64,000 nt of DNA from Zea mays (Eukaryota > Streptophyta > Magnoliopsida > Poales > Poaceae), in assembly GCF_902167145.1 (NCBI RefSeq), contig NC_050096.1, positions 160,455,825-160,519,824 on the forward strand, written 5' to 3'. Made by a program: the position numbers and the translations under genes. Position 1 is the first letter of the stretch; every line of letters starts with the position of its first letter. The notes under the pieces are model-generated. The model had not been told where the DNA came from and made no database searches. It was given only the letters and a program-made list of their open reading frames with translations. Shown here piece after piece: positions 34,219-45,249 of the stretch.

Positions 34219-34581
34219 AAATACCACCATAGAAAAGGACAATAAACCATGAATACCAATTTTAAAAATCTAAAACTTGCTTAGAAACTGCTAAGAATCG
34301 TCAGGACTAGACCGCAAGACCTAGGACGAAAGGCCTGAGGAATAGAGGGGAAATAGGTGGCTAAGTAAGTAGGCCCTGTGGGCCAATCCTTAGCTTTTGA
34401 AGGGTGCCCTAGGAGCCCCCCTTTTATTTCATTCGGAGAGGAGACGTTGATTTCAGCATGCATGCAATATAAAAACTAAAGGGAATTAAAAATTGAGCTA
34501 ACCCGCTTCCTTTTAAAACCACCCAGGCTCTTTTATTTTCTTCCTTCCACCATAATCTTTACCTTTGATACCCTTCCGCAG
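34219..34581 (+). other. Leader of element B
   Basis: This is a non-coding leader between the primer site and orf0. It ends GATACCCTTCCGCAG directly against the orf0 ATG at 34,582, a strong 3' splice-like sequence. No other feature was seen. Confidence 0.5.
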
Positions 34582-34888
34582 ATGAATTCACCCACCCCCG
34601 CCAGTGGAGGAGACACTCGTTTCAGCTCTGACTTCCTTTCTCACGATGGCTTTCCTTTCATCTTGTGGGAGGTGCTTAACTCCGCCGGTTACCCTATGCC
34701 CCCTTTGTACACGGTGCAGTTGTATGAGGAGCATCGGGTACCCCGTTGCCGAGTCTGGTTGACCTTGGAGGCTCATCCCCTTCAGCCGGGTTGGCGTTCT
34801 CTTGACTCCGAGACAGTTGGATTCAGGACGGACGACACCACTGAAGCGGCAGCCATGAAGACCCTGACAACTTTCTGTGGCTACCATC
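34582..34888 (+). pseudogene. orf0 of element B, N-terminal part
   Basis: ATG at 34,582 opens about 102 residues: a Ser/Pro N-terminus, then a region with YEEHRVPRCRVWLTL and EAAAMKTLTTFCGYH. It is interrupted by Sirevirus S at the duplicated CCATC. The second part is at 44,417-44,991. The two parts together would make a protein of roughly 290 residues. The N-terminal region resembles unnamed proteins annotated upstream of gag in grass Ty3 elements; its function is unknown. Confidence 0.7.
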
Positions 34889-36215
34889 TGATAGTCGCCT
34901 AGAGGGGGGGGGGGTGAATAGGGCGAAACTGAAATTTACAAAAATAATCACAACTACAAGCCGGGATTAGCGTTAGTAATAATAAATGAGTCCGCAAGAG
35001 AGGGCGCAAAACAAATCGCAAGCAAATAAGGAGAGTGACACGCGGATTTGTTTTACCGAGGTTCGGTTCTTGCAAACCTACTCCCCGTTGAGGAGGCCAC
35101 AAAGGCCGGGTCTCTTTCAACCCTTCCCTCTCTCAAACGGTCCCTCGGACCGAGTGAGCTTTCCTTCTTCTCAATCAACCGGGAACAAAACTTCCCCGCA
35201 AGGGCCACCACACAATCGGTGCCTCTTGCCTTGGTTACAATTGAGTGTTGATCACAAGAGCACAAGAGAAAGAAAGAATGCGATCCAAGCGCAAGAGCTC
35301 AAAAGAACACGGCAAATCTCTCTCGCTAGTCACTAAAGGCTTGAGTGGAATTGGAGAGGATTTGATCTCTTTGTATGTGTCTAGAATTGAGTGCCTAGCT
35401 CTTGTAAGTGGTTAGAAGTTGGAAAACTTGGATGGCCATGAATGTGGGGTGGTTGGGGTATTTATAGCCCCAACCACCAAACTTGACCGTTGGCTGGAGG
35501 CTTCTGTTCGATGGCGCACCGGACAGTCCGGTGCACACCGGACAGTCCGGTGCCCCTGCCACGTCATCACTGCCGTTGGATTCTAGCCGTTGGAGCTTCC
35601 GACTTGTGGGCCCGCCTGGGTGTCCGGTGCACACCGGACATGCACTGTTTGATGTCCGGTGCACCGGTATGGGCAGCCCTGACGTCTGCGCGCGCTGCGC
35701 GCGCATTTAATGCTGCGCAGAGAGCCGTTGGCGCCGCAGAGAGCCGTTGCTCCGCTGGCACACCGGACAGTCCGGTGCACACCGGACAGTCCGGTGAATT
35801 ATAGCGGAGCGGCTGTCGCGCGAACCCGAGGCAGGTGAGTTCAGGAGGCCGAGCTTCCTTGGAGCACCGGACATGTCCGGTGCACACCGGACAGTCCGGT
35901 GAATTATAGCGCGCCGGCTTCCGCGAATTCCCGAGGGCGAAGGGTTGGAGTCTGAGTCCCCTGGTGCACCGGACAGGTACTGTTCACTGTCCGGTGGCAC
36001 ACCGGACAGTCCGGTGCGCCAGACCAGGGGTGCCCTCGGTTGCCCCTTTGCCCCTTTATTGAATCCAAAACTTGGTCTTTTTATTGGCTGAGTGTGAACC
36101 TTTTACACCTGTATAATCTATACACTTGGGCAAACTAGTTAGTCCAAAGATTTGTGTTGGGCAATTCAACCACCAAAATTATATAGGAACTAGGTGTAAG
36201 CCTAATTCCCTTTCA
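34889..36215 (-). repeat. 3' LTR of element S
   Basis: Plus-strand ends are TGATAGTCGCC and CCCTTTCA. The TATA box (GGGCTATAAATA, minus strand) is at about 35,460-35,469. About ten copies of the palindromic word CACCGGACAGTCCGGTG or close variants lie between 35,517 and 36,017, upstream of the promoter on the minus strand. Confidence 0.95.
35517..36017. repeat. Palindrome cluster in S LTR
   Basis: Repeats of CACCGGAC...GTCCGGTG occur singly and in pairs; the pair at 35,517-35,552 is two 17 bp palindromes two bases apart. Spacers vary between copies (ACAG, ATGT, AGGTACTGTTCACT). The identical cluster is in the other LTR (about 43,718-44,218). Such CGG-rich palindromes are known in Sirevirus LTRs. 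They may act in regulation or as methylation targets. Confidence 0.85.
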
Positions 36216-37095
36216 ATCTCCCCCTTTTTGGTGATTGATGCCAACACAAACCAAAGCAAATGTAGAAGTGCATAATTGAACTAGTTTGCATAATGTAAGT
36301 GTAAAGGTTGCTTGGAATTTAGCCAATAAAACTACTTACAAGATATGCAAGGAATGTTTCTTTCTTATATAACATTTTGGACCACGTTTGCACCACATGT
36401 TTTGTTTTTGCAAATTCTTTTTGTAAATCCATTTCAAAGATCTTTTGCAAATAGTCAAAGGTATATGAATAAGAGTTTGCAAAGCATTTTCAAGATTTGA
36501 AATTGTCTCCCCCTATTTCAAATGCTTTTCCTTTGACTAAACAAAACTCCCCCTAAAAGAGATCCACCTCTTAGTGTTCAAGAGGGTTTTGATATACCAT
36601 TTTTGAAATACTACTTTCTCCCCCTTTTGAACACAATAGGATACCAAATGATAAAGACTTTTGGAAAGCACTAAGTTTTTGAGTTTGGTGGTGGTGGTGC
36701 GGTCCTTTTGCTTTGGGCTCATTTCTCCCCCTTTTTGGCATGAATCGCCAAAACCGGAATCATTAGAGCCCTTGAAGTGCAATCTTCCCCTTTGGTCATA
36801 AATAAGTGAGTTAAGATTATACCAAAGACGAAGTCCTTTTGCGTTTGAGCTTTTACTCTCTCCCCCAAGGATGAAGTCCTTTTCCTTGATGCTCATTTCT
36901 CCCCCAAAGAAGAGAGAGTTGCTCGGAGTGGTGGCGAAGTATGAGTTACGGAGTGGAAGCCTTTGTCTTCGCCGAAGACTCCAATTCCCTTTCAATATAC
37001 CTATGACTTGGTTTGAAATGAACTTGAAAACACATTAGTCATAGCATATAAAAGAGATATGATCAAAGGTATTCAAAAGAGCTATGTGTGCAAGC
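36216..37095 (-). promoter_or_regulatory. Untranslated tail of S with multiple polypurine tracts
   Basis: On the minus strand the 3' LTR is preceded by AAAAAGGGGGAGAT (36,216-36,229). Further AGGGGGAG-type tracts occur near 36,508, 36,548, 36,618, 36,725, 36,862 and 36,900. Multiple polypurine tracts upstream of the 3' LTR are a recognised Sirevirus trait. No env-like ORF is present. Confidence 0.8.
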
Positions 37096-40000
37096 TTAGC
37101 AAAAGAAATTTCTAGAATCAAGAATATTGAGCTCATGCCTAAGTCTGGTAAAAGATTGTTCATCAAGTGGCTTGGTAAAGATATCGGCTAATTGATCTTT
37201 AGTATTAATGTAAGAAATCTCGATATCCCCCTTTTGTTGGTGATCCCTAAGAAAATGATACCGAATGGCTATGTGCTTAGTGCGGCTATGCTCGACGGGA
37301 TTGTCGGCCATTTTAATTGCACTCTCATTATCACATAGCAAAGGGACTTTGGTTAATTTGTAACCATAGTCCCGCAGGGTTTGCCTCATCCAAAGCAATT
37401 GCGCGCAACAATGTCCTGCGGCAATGTACTCGGCTTCGGCGGTGGAAAGAGCGACCGAATTTTGCTTCTTTGAAGCCCAAGACACCAAGGATCTTCCCAA
37501 GAACTGGCAAGTCCCTGATGTGCTCTTCCTATTAATTTTGCACCCCGCCCAATCGGCATCCGAATAACCAATTAACTCAAATGTGGATCCCCGAGGGTAC
37601 CAAAGCCCAAACTTAGGAGTATAAGCCAAATATCTCAAGATTCGTTTGACGGCCGTAAGGTGGGATTCCTTAGGGTCGGATTGGAATCTTGCACACATGC
37701 AAACGGAAAGCATAATGTCCGGTCGAGATGCACATAAATAAAGCAATGAACCAATCATCGACCGGTATACCTTTTGATCCACGGACTTACCTCCCGTGTC
37801 GAGGTCGAGATGCCCATTAGTTCCCATGGGTGTCTTGATGGGTTTGGCATCCTTCATCCCAAACTTAGCAAGAATGTCTTGAGTGTACTTCGTTTGGCTA
37901 ATGAAGGTGCCCTCTCGGAGTTGCTTGACTTGGAATCCTAGAAAATATTTCAACTCCCCCATCATCGACATCTCGAATTTCTGTGTCATGATCCTACTAA
38001 ACTCTTCACATGTAGACTCGTTAGTAGACCCAAATATGATATCATCAACATAAATTTGGCATACAAACAAGTCATTTTCAAGAGTTTTAGTAAAGAGTGT
38101 AGGATCGGCCTTGCCAACTTTGAAGCCATTAGTAATAAGGAAATCTCTTAGGCATTCATACCATGCTCTTGGGGCTTGCTTGAGCCCATAAAGCGCCTTA
38201 GAGAGCCTATAGACATGGTTAGGGTACTTACTGTCTTCAAAGCCGGGAGGTTGCTCAACATAGACCTCTTCCTTGATTGGTCCGTTGAGGAAGGCACTTT
38301 TCACGTCCATTTGATAGAGCTTAAAGCCATGGTAAGTAGCATAGGCCAATAATATGCGAATTGACTCAAGCCTAGCTACGGGTGCATAGGTTTCACCAAA
38401 ATCCAAACCTTCGACTTGTGAATACCCTTTGGCCACGAGTCGAGCTTTGTTCCTTGTCACCACACCATGCTCATCTTGCTTGTTGCGGAAGACCCATTTG
38501 GTTCCTACAACATTTTGGTTAGGACGTGGAACTAAATGCCATACCTCGTTCCTCGTGAAATTGTTGAGCTCCTCTTGCATCGCCACCACCCAATCCGAAT
38601 CTTGGAGAGCTTCCTCTACCCTGTGTGGCTCAATGGAGGAAACAAAAGAGTAATGTTCACAAAAATGAGCAACCCGAGATCGAGTAGTTACCCCCTTATG
38701 AATGTCGCCGAGAATGGTGTCGATGGGGTGATCTCGTTGGATTGCTTGGTGGACTCTTGGGTGTGGCGGTCTTGGTTCTTCCTCATCCTCCTTTTCTTGA
38801 TCATTTGTATCTCCCCCTTGATCATTGCCATCATCTTGAGGTGGCTCATCTTCTTGATTTTGTCCTTCATCAACTTGAGCTTCATCCTCATTTTGAGTTG
38901 GTGGAGATGCTTGCGTGGAGGAGGATGGTTGATCTTGTGTACTTGAAGGCTCTTCGGATTCCTTAGGACACACATCCCCGATGGACATGTTCCTTAGTGC
39001 GATGCATGGAGCCTGTTCTTCACCTATCTCATCAAGATCAACTTGCTCTTCTTGAGAGCCGTTAGTTTCATCAAACACAACGTCACAGGAGACTTCAACT
39101 AGTCCAGTGGACTTGTTAAAGACCCTATATGCCCTTGTGTTTGAGTCATAACCAAGTAAAAAGCCTTCTACAGTTTTAGGAGCAAATTTTGATTTTCTAC
39201 CTCTTTTAATAAGAATGAAGCATTTGCTACCAAAAACTCTAAAATATGAAATATTGGGCTTTTTACCGGTTAGGAGTTCATATGATGTCTTCTTGAGGAT
39301 TCGGTGAAGATATAACCGGTTGATGGCGTAGCAGGCGGTGTTGACCGCTTCGGCCCAAAACCGGTCCGGTGTCTTGTACTCATCAAGCATGGTTCTTGCC
39401 ATGTCCAATAGAGTTCGATTCTTCCTCTCCACTACACCGTTTTGTTGTGGCGTGTAGGGAGAAGAGAACTCATGCTTGATGCCCTCCTCCTCAAGGAAGC
39501 TTTCAATTTGAGAGTTCTTGAACTCCGTCCCATTGTCGCTTCTTATTTTCTTGATCCTTAAGCCGAACTCATTTTGAGCTCGTCTCAAGAATCCCTTTAA
39601 GGTCTCTTGGGTTTGAGATTTTTCCTGTAAAAAGAATACCCAAGTGAAGCGAGAATAATCATCCACAATAACTAGACAGTACTTACTCCCGCCGATGCTT
39701 ATGTAAGCGATCGGGCCGAATAGATCCATGTGTAGGAGCTCCAGTGGCCTGTCAGTCGTCATTATGTTCTTGTGTGGATGATGAGTGCCAACTTGCTTCC
39801 CTGCTTGGCATGCGCTACAAATCCTGTCTTTCTCAAAATGAACATTGGTTAGTCCTAAAATGTGCTCTCCCTTTAGAAGCTTATGAAGATTCTTCATCCC
39901 AACATGGGCTAGTCGGCGGTGCCAGAGCCAACCCATGTTAGTCTTAGCAATTAAACATGTGTCGAGCTCAGCACTGTCAAAATCTACTAAGTATAGCTGA

Positions 40001-40341
40001 CCCTCTAACACACCCTTAAATGCTATTGAATCATCACTTCTTCTAAAGACAGTGACACCTATATCAGTAAAAAGACAGTTGTAGCCCATTTGACATAATT
40101 GGGAAACAGAAAGCAAATTGTAATCTAATGAATCAACAAGAAAAACATTGGAAATGGAATGGTCAGGTGAAATAGCAATTTTACCCAAACCTTTGACCAA
40201 CCCTTGATTTCCATCCCCAAATGTGATAGCTCGTTGGGGATCTTTGTTTTTCTCATATGAGGAGAACATCCTTTTCTCCCCGGTCATGTGGTTTGTGCAC
40301 CCGCTGTCGAGTATCCAACTTGAGCCCCCGGATGCATAAAC
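37096..40341 (-). CDS. pol: pol of element S (PR-IN-RT-RNase H)
   Basis: The frame is open from just after a TAG at 40,342-40,344 to the stop at 37,096, about 1,081 codons; the first ATG is 18 codons in, at 40,287. The protease active site LDSGCTNHM lies before that ATG, so translation must enter upstream of it. GAG-pre-integrase follows ([14 protein letters not shown], then CSACQAGK), then the integrase core with D-D-E in [15 protein letters not shown] and [10 protein letters not shown] has [18 protein letters not shown] and YVDD. RNase H has [17 protein letters not shown] and the closing LADIFTKPL. This is the full copia domain set with all catalytic residues present. Confidence 0.95.
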   Translation of the reverse strand, partial: VYASGGSSWILDSGCTNHMTGEKRMFSSYEKNKDPQRAITFGDGNQGLVKGLGKIAISPDHSISNVFLVDSLDYNLLSVSQLCQMGYNCLFTDIGVTVFRRSDDSIAFKGVLEGQLYLVDFDSAELDTCLIAKTNMGWLWHRRLAHVGMKNLHKLLKGEHILGLTNVHFEKDRICSACQAGKQVGTHHPHKNIMTTDRPLELLHMDLFGPIAYISIGGSKYCLVIVDDYSRFTWVFFLQEKSQTQETLKGFLRRAQNEFGLRIKKIRSDNGTEFKNSQIESFLEEEGIKHEFSSPYTPQQNGVVERKNRTLLDMARTMLDEYKTPDRFWAEAVNTACYAINRLYLHRILKKTSYELLTGKKPNISYFRVFGSKCFILIKRGRKSKFAPKTVEGFLLGYDSNTRAYRVFNKSTGLVEVSCDVVFDETNGSQEEQVDLDEIGEEQAPCIALRNMSIGDVCPKESEEPSSTQDQPSSSTQASPPTQNEDEAQVDEGQNQEDEPPQDDGNDQGGDTNDQEKEDEEEPRPPHPRVHQAIQRDHPIDTILGDIHKGVTTRSRVAHFCEHYSFVSSIEPHRVEEALQDSDWVVAMQEELNNFTRNEVWHLVPRPNQNVVGTKWVFRNKQDEHGVVTRNKARLVAKGYSQVEGLDFGETYAPVARLESIRILLAYATYHGFKLYQMDVKSAFLNGPIKEEVYVEQPPGFEDSKYPNHVYRLSKALYGLKQAPRAWYECLRDFLITNGFKVGKADPTLFTKTLENDLFVCQIYVDDIIFGSTNESTCEEFSRIMTQKFEMSMMGELKYFLGFQVKQLREGTFISQTKYTQDILAKFGMKDAKPIKTPMGTNGHLDLDTGGKSVDQKVYRSMIGSLLYLCASRPDIMLSVCMCARFQSDPKESHLTAVKRILRYLAYTPKFGLWYPRGSTFELIGYSDADWAGCKINRKSTSGTCQFLGRSLVSWASKKQNSVALSTAEAEYIAAGHCCAQLLWMRQTLRDYGYKLTKVPLLCDNESAIKMADNPVEHSRTKHIAIRYHFLRDHQQKGDIEISYINTKDQLADIFTKPLDEQSFTRLRHELNILDSRNFFC

Positions 40342-40354
40342 CTACAAAACAAAT
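40342..40354 (-). promoter_or_regulatory. Gag-pol junction of S: stop plus 3' splice-like site
   Basis: After the gag TAA there are 13 bases, ATTTGTTTTGTAG, then the pol frame. The TAG is an in-frame stop for pol and also ends a T-rich acceptor-like run. Gag and pol therefore do not overlap and simple frameshifting cannot join them. Splicing to this acceptor, or re-initiation, could express pol. Confidence 0.45.
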
Positions 40355-43042
40355 TTAGTTCTTGACTTTAGGTACCCAAACTGTTTTGGGTCCTTTGGCA
40401 TTAGATACAAGAACTTTGGGTACCCAAACACAAGTCTTGGAGCCCTTGTGTTTGCCCCCAACAAATTTGGCAACTACTTTGCCGGATTTGCTAGTAAGCA
40501 CATAAGATGCATCAAAAGTTTTAAATGAAATGGCATGATCATTTGATGCATTAGGAATTTTCTTCTTAGGCAACTTGGCACGGGTTGGTTGCCTAGAACT
40601 AGATGTCTCACCCTTATACATGAAAGCATGGTTAGGGCCAGAGTGAGACTTCCTAGAATGAATCTTCCTAATTTTGCTCTCAGGATAGCCTGCAGGGTAT
40701 AAAATGTAACCCTCGTTATCCTGAGGCATGGGAGCTTTGCCCTTAACAAAGTTAGACAAGTTCTTAGGAGGGGCATTAAGTTTGACATTGTCTCCCCTTT
40801 GGAAGCCAATGCCATCCTTGATGCCAGGGCGTCTCCCATTATAAAGCATGCTACGAGCAAATTTAAATTTCTCATTTTCTAAGTTGTGCTCTCTAATCTT
40901 AGCATTTAGTTGAGCTATGTGATCATTTTGTTTTTTAATTAAGGCAAGGTGATCATGGATAGCATCAACATTAATATCTCTACATCTAGTGCAAATGGAC
41001 ACATGCTCAATAGTAGATGTAGAGGGTTTGCAAGACTTTAATTCAATAACTTTAGCATGCAACAAATCATTCTTAGTTCTAAGGTCAGAAATAGTAGTAT
41101 TGCAAACATCAAAATCCTTAGCCTTAGCAATTAATTTCTCATTCTCATTTCTAAGGCTAGCGATGGAAGCATTCAATTCATCAAATCTAGCAAGCAAATC
41201 AACATCATCATTTCTAGGATCAATGCAAACATGAGAATCAACCTTAGCCAACAAATTAGCATTTTCATTTCTAAGGTTGTCTAAAATCTCATGGCAAGTG
41301 CTTAGCTCACTAGATAATTTTTCACATTTTTCTCTTTCTAGAGCATAAGCATTTTTAACCTTAACATGTTTCTTGTTTTCCTTGATTAGGAAGTCCTCTT
41401 GGGAGTCCAAGAGATCATCCTTTTCATGGATAGCACTAATTAGCTCATTTAATTTTTCTTTTTGTTCCATGTTAAGGTTGGCAAAAAGAATACGCAAGTT
41501 ATCCTCCTCATTTTTATCATCCTCATCACTAGATGTTTCATATTTAGTGGAGGACTTTGATTTTACCTTCTTTTTGCCGTCCTTGGCCATGAGGCACTTG
41601 TGGCCGACGTTGGGGAAGAGGAGGCCTTTGGTGACGGCGATGTTGGCGGCGTCCTCGTCGTCGGAGGAGTCGCTTGAGCTTTCGTCGGAGTCCCACTCCC
41701 GACAAACATGGGCATCGCCGCCCTTCTTCTTGTAGTACTTCTTCTTCTCCTTCCTCTTGCCCTTCTTGTCGTTGTCCCTGTCACTATCACTTGATAATGG
41801 ACATTTAGCAATAAAGTGACCGGGCTTACCACACTTGTAGCAAACCTTCTTGGAACGGGATTTGTAGTCCTTCCCCTTCCGTTGCTTGAGGATTTGCCGG
41901 AAGCTTTTGATGATTAGGGCCATCTCCTCGTTGTCGAGCTTGGAGGCGTCAATTGGTTGTCTACTTGGTGTAGACTCCTCCTTCTTCTCCTCCGTTGCCT
42001 TGAAGGCCACGGGTTGCGCCTCGGATGTGGAAGGCTCATCAAGCTCGTTGATCTTCTTGGAGCCCTTAATCATGCATTCAAAACTAACAAAATTCCCGAT
42101 GACTTCCTCGGGGGTCATTTGTGTATATCTAGGATTGCCACGAATTAATTGTACTTGAGTAGGGTTAAGGAAAATAAGGGCTCTCAGAATAACCTTAACC
42201 ACTTCGTGGTCATCCCATTTTGTGCTCCCGAGGTTGCGCACTTGGTTCACCAAGGTCTTGAGCCGGTTGTACATGTCTTGTGGCTCCTCCCCTTGGCGAA
42301 GACGGAAGCGACCGAGCTCCCCCTCGATCGTTTCCCGCTTGGTGATCTTGGTGAGTTCATCACCCTCATGCGCCGTCTTGAGTAGGTCCCAAATCTCCTT
42401 GGCGTTCTTCAACCCTTGTACTTTGTTGTATTCCTCCTTGCTTAAAGAGGCAAGGAGAATGGTTGTGGCTTGAGAGTTGAAGTGCTCGATTTGGGCCACT
42501 TCGTCCGTGTCGTAGTCCTCATCCCCTACGGATGGTACCTGTACACCATACTCAACAACATCCCATAATCTTTTGTGGAGAGAGGTTAGATGAAATTGCA
42601 TCAAATTACTCCACATAGCATAATCTTCACCATTAAAAGTTGGTGGTTTGCCTAATGGGACGGAAAGTAAAGGTGTATGTTTAGGAACGCGAGGGTAGCG
42701 TAGGGGGATCTTACTATACTTCTTACGCTCTTGGCGTTTAGAAGTGACGGACGCCGCGTCGGAGCCGGAGGTGGAGGTCGATGAAGTGTCGGTCTCGTAG
42801 AAGACCACCTTCCTCATCCTTTTGTGCTTGTCCCCACTCCGATGCGGCTTGTGAGAAGATTTTTCCTTCTTCTCCTTATGGTGAGAAGAGGAAGATCTTT
42901 TCTCCTTCCGCTTGGAGGATTTCTTCTTCTTCTCTCTTCTCTTGGTGCGGGACTCTTCCGATGAAGATGAAGTGCTCCCTTGGCTTGTAGTGGGCTTGTC
43001 GTCGCCGGTCTCCATCTCCTTCTTGGCGTGATCTCCCGACAT
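40355..43042 (-). CDS. gag: gag of element S
   Basis: The ATG at 43,042 is preferred; the codon before it is GTG. The protein has about 895 residues, long for a copia Gag but normal for Sireviruses. It begins with a very basic Ser/Lys-rich region (residues 1-110), followed by the copia gag domain (about 125-330, with LWDVVEYG and the LKTAHEGD region). A CCHC knuckle CYKCGKPGHFIAKC lies at about residues 397-410, then a Lys-rich and acidic linker, and a long coiled-coil-like C-terminal half (about 520-740). It ends with repeated words VWVPKV. The frame is intact. Confidence 0.94.
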   Translation of the reverse strand: MSGDHAKKEMETGDDKPTTSQGSTSSSSEESRTKRREKKKKSSKRKEKRSSSSHHKEKKEKSSHKPHRSGDKHKRMRKVVFYETDTSSTSTSGSDAASVTSKRQERKKYSKIPLRYPRVPKHTPLLSVPLGKPPTFNGEDYAMWSNLMQFHLTSLHKRLWDVVEYGVQVPSVGDEDYDTDEVAQIEHFNSQATTILLASLSKEEYNKVQGLKNAKEIWDLLKTAHEGDELTKITKRETIEGELGRFRLRQGEEPQDMYNRLKTLVNQVRNLGSTKWDDHEVVKVILRALIFLNPTQVQLIRGNPRYTQMTPEEVIGNFVSFECMIKGSKKINELDEPSTSEAQPVAFKATEEKKEESTPSRQPIDASKLDNEEMALIIKSFRQILKQRKGKDYKSRSKKVCYKCGKPGHFIAKCPLSSDSDRDNDKKGKRKEKKKYYKKKGGDAHVCREWDSDESSSDSSDDEDAANIAVTKGLLFPNVGHKCLMAKDGKKKVKSKSSTKYETSSDEDDKNEEDNLRILFANLNMEQKEKLNELISAIHEKDDLLDSQEDFLIKENKKHVKVKNAYALEREKCEKLSSELSTCHEILDNLRNENANLLAKVDSHVCIDPRNDDVDLLARFDELNASIASLRNENEKLIAKAKDFDVCNTTISDLRTKNDLLHAKVIELKSCKPSTSTIEHVSICTRCRDINVDAIHDHLALIKKQNDHIAQLNAKIREHNLENEKFKFARSMLYNGRRPGIKDGIGFQRGDNVKLNAPPKNLSNFVKGKAPMPQDNEGYILYPAGYPESKIRKIHSRKSHSGPNHAFMYKGETSSSRQPTRAKLPKKKIPNASNDHAISFKTFDASYVLTSKSGKVVAKFVGGKHKGSKTCVWVPKVLVSNAKGPKTVWVPKVKN

Positions 43043-43070
43043 CACTTCGAGCGGTTAGGCTCTAATGAAG

Positions 43071-43089
43071 CACCGGGCTTTGATACCAA
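43071..43089 (-). promoter_or_regulatory. Primer binding site of element S
   Basis: TTGGTATCAAAGCCCGGTG on the minus strand, next to the 5' LTR, is complementary to initiator-Met tRNA over a long stretch. Confidence 0.88.
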
Positions 43090-43090
43090 T

Positions 43091-44416
43091 TGATAGTCGC
43101 CTAGAGGGGGGGGGGTGAATAGGGCGAAACTGAAATTTACAAAAATAATCACAACTACAAGCCGGGATTAGCGTTAGTAATAATAAATGAGTCCGCAAGA
43201 GAGGGCGCAAAACAAATCGCAAGCAAATAAGGAGAGTGACACGCGGATTTGTTTTACCGAGGTTCGGTTCTTGCAAACCTACTCCCCGTTGAGGAGGCCA
43301 CAAAGGCCGGGTCTCTTTCAACCCTTCCCTCTCTCAAACGGTCCCTCGGACCGAGTGAGCTTTCCTTCTTCTCAATCAACCGGGAACAAAACTTCCCCGC
43401 AAGGGCCACCACACAATCGGTGCCTCTTGCCTTGGTTACAATTGAGTGTTGATCACAAGAGCACAAGAGAAAGAAAGAATGCGATCCAAGCGCAAGAGCT
43501 CAAAAGAACACGGCAAATCTCTCTCGCTAGTCACTAAAGGCTTGAGTGGAATTGGAGAGGATTTGATCTCTTTGTATGTGTCTAGAATTGAGTGCCTAGC
43601 TCTTGTAAGTGGTTAGAAGTTGGAAAACTTGGATGGCCATGAATGTGGGGTGGTTGGGGTATTTATAGCCCCAACCACCAAACTTGACCGTTGGCTGGAG
43701 GCTTCTGTTCGATGGCGCACCGGACAGTCCGGTGCACACCGGACAGTCCGGTGCCCCTGCCACATCATCACTGCCGTTGGATTCTAGCCGTTGGAGCTTC
43801 CGACTTGTGGGCCCGCCTGGGTGTCCGGTGCACACCGGACATGCACTGTTTGATGTCCGGTGCACCGGTATGGGCAGCCCTGACGTCTGCGCGCGCTGCG
43901 CGCGCATTTAATGCTGCGCAGAGAGCCGTTGGCGCCGCAGAGAGCCGTTGCTCCGCTGGCACACCGGACAGTCCGGTGCACACCGGACAGTCCGGTGAAT
44001 TATAGCGGAGCGGCTGTCGCGCGAACCCGAGGCAGGTGAGTTCAGGAGGCCGAGCTTCCTTGGAGCACCGGACATGTCCGGTGCACACCGGACAGTCCGG
44101 TGAATTATAGCGCGCCGGCTTCCGCGAATTCCCGAGGGCGAAGGGTTGGAGTCTGAGTCCCCTGGTGCACCGGACAGGTACTGTTCACTGTCCGGTGGCA
44201 CACCGGACAGTCCGGTGCGCCAGACCAGGGGTGCCCTCGGTTGCCCCTTTGCCCCTTTATTGAATCCAAAACTTGGTCTTTTTATTGGCTGAGTGTGAAC
44301 CTTTTACACCTGTATAATCTATACACTTGGGCAAACTAGTTAGTCCAAAGATTTGTGTTGGGCAATTCAACCACCAAAATTATATAGGAACTAGGTGTAA
44401 GCCTAATTCCCTTTCA
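43091..44416 (-). repeat. 5' LTR of element S
   Basis: It is 1,326 bp, essentially identical to the 3' LTR, with the minus-strand TATA box at 43,661-43,670. This is the likely promoter of the element and probably the least degraded one in the window. Confidence 0.95.
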
Positions 44417-44991
44417 CCATCCCCTGGAGATGGTGATGCACCCCTTGGGACTCTTCCCTGCTGAAAAGAAGGATGGCCCCAATGTGGTGTAACCGTGTGA
44501 GCCATGTGAAAGATGTGTGGGCAATGTATCCTGACTTGGTTGAGAGGGTCACTGTTCAGTGCATGAGTGCGCTGTACCGCCTTCAGGCCCTGCAGAGCGA
44601 CGCTATGGCACACGTTGCTAACATCGCTCAAACCACCAAGCTCACCCTCGACAGCCAAGAAGACTTTGTGGTCGACTTGTCCTCCGAGTTGGTGGAGAAG
44701 GATTTGCTGGTGGAAAGGCTGAGCCAGCGCATTACCACCTTGGAGCAACAGGTGGAGATTCGAGACAACACTATTGATGTCTTGGAGAACCAGCTCCATG
44801 ATGTGCATCGAGAACTTGAAGAAGCTAATGACCACCTGGACATGCACCACTTAGAGATGGAGGCCAATGAGGCCAGAAGCGAGGGAGAAGAGGCTCCCGA
44901 GGAGTTAGGACCAGCCCCTGGTACCAATGGGACTACCTCTGCGATGCCCCCTTCACCCGCATCCAGTGTCGCTTCCACCACTCGGGGTTGA
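44417..44991 (+). pseudogene. orf0 of element B, C-terminal part (coiled coil)
   Basis: This continues orf0 after the Sirevirus. The frame of the N-terminal part runs on through HPLEMVMHPLGLFPAEKK but meets a TAA near 44,490; the remaining part is in another frame from 44,473 to 44,991, so a small indel near 44,470-44,490 broke the gene. The later part (KDVWAMYPDLVERVTVQC, LYRLQAL, VVDLSSELVEKDL, HLDMHH) is homologous to element A 3-497. Glu/Leu heptads suggest a coiled coil, and the tail is acidic and Ser/Pro-rich. Confidence 0.75.
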
Positions 44992-45249
44992 TCAGTCACT
45001 TTGACGCCTTAGGCGGATAGAAACCTACGCGAGCTTAGTTAATGGCATATTTTTGACTAGGCTTACGGGTACTTTCCCCTAATTGATGTAACCCTTGTGA
45101 ACTTTCGAAATCTGTGAGATGTTTGTAACCATGTTATCTTCATTTCGAACCTAATATTATGATTATGGCATTTTCTTTCCATATGAGGTAATAGCTTGTC
45201 GTTCAAAATTGTGAGTTAGGATAACAATGGCGACAATCTCTGTTTTCAG
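44992..45249 (+). other. orf0-gag spacer of element B
   Basis: The spacer is non-coding and T-rich, and ends ATCTCTGTTTTCAG directly before the gag ATG at 45,250. It has the same arrangement as 498-801 in element A. Confidence 0.5.

Larger units (their letters stand above)
34889..44416 (-). mobile_element. Element S: Sirevirus-type Ty1/copia element with intact gag and pol
   Basis: A minus-strand element of 9,528 bp is flanked by the duplication CCATC (34,884-34,888 and 44,417-44,421). It has LTRs of 1,327 and 1,326 bp that differ by one substitution (in the Arg/His codon near 35,562 and 43,763) and one G-run length change. The primer site, a large gag with CCHC knuckle, a pol with the copia order PR-IN-RT-RH, several polypurine-like tracts and LTR palindromes are all present. 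No coding break was seen. Resemblance to maize Sireviruses of the Ji/Opie type is inferred from motifs, not from a search. Confidence 0.95.

Noticed and set aside
35483..36000. Overlapping ORFs through the S LTR palindromes
   Set aside because: The palindromes read open on both strands and the peptides are repeats of the same words. There is no coding pattern.
35517..36017. CRISPR-like array
   Set aside because: The repeats are palindromes of uneven spacing in a plant LTR, without uniform spacers or cas genes.
36216..37095. Possible env-like gene between pol and 3' LTR of S
   Set aside because: Only short frames are present and the stretch is dominated by polypurine tracts.
38429..38966. 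Plus-strand ORFs across the Sirevirus pol
   Set aside because: They are shadows of the true minus-strand pol frame in a Glu/Asp-rich linker.
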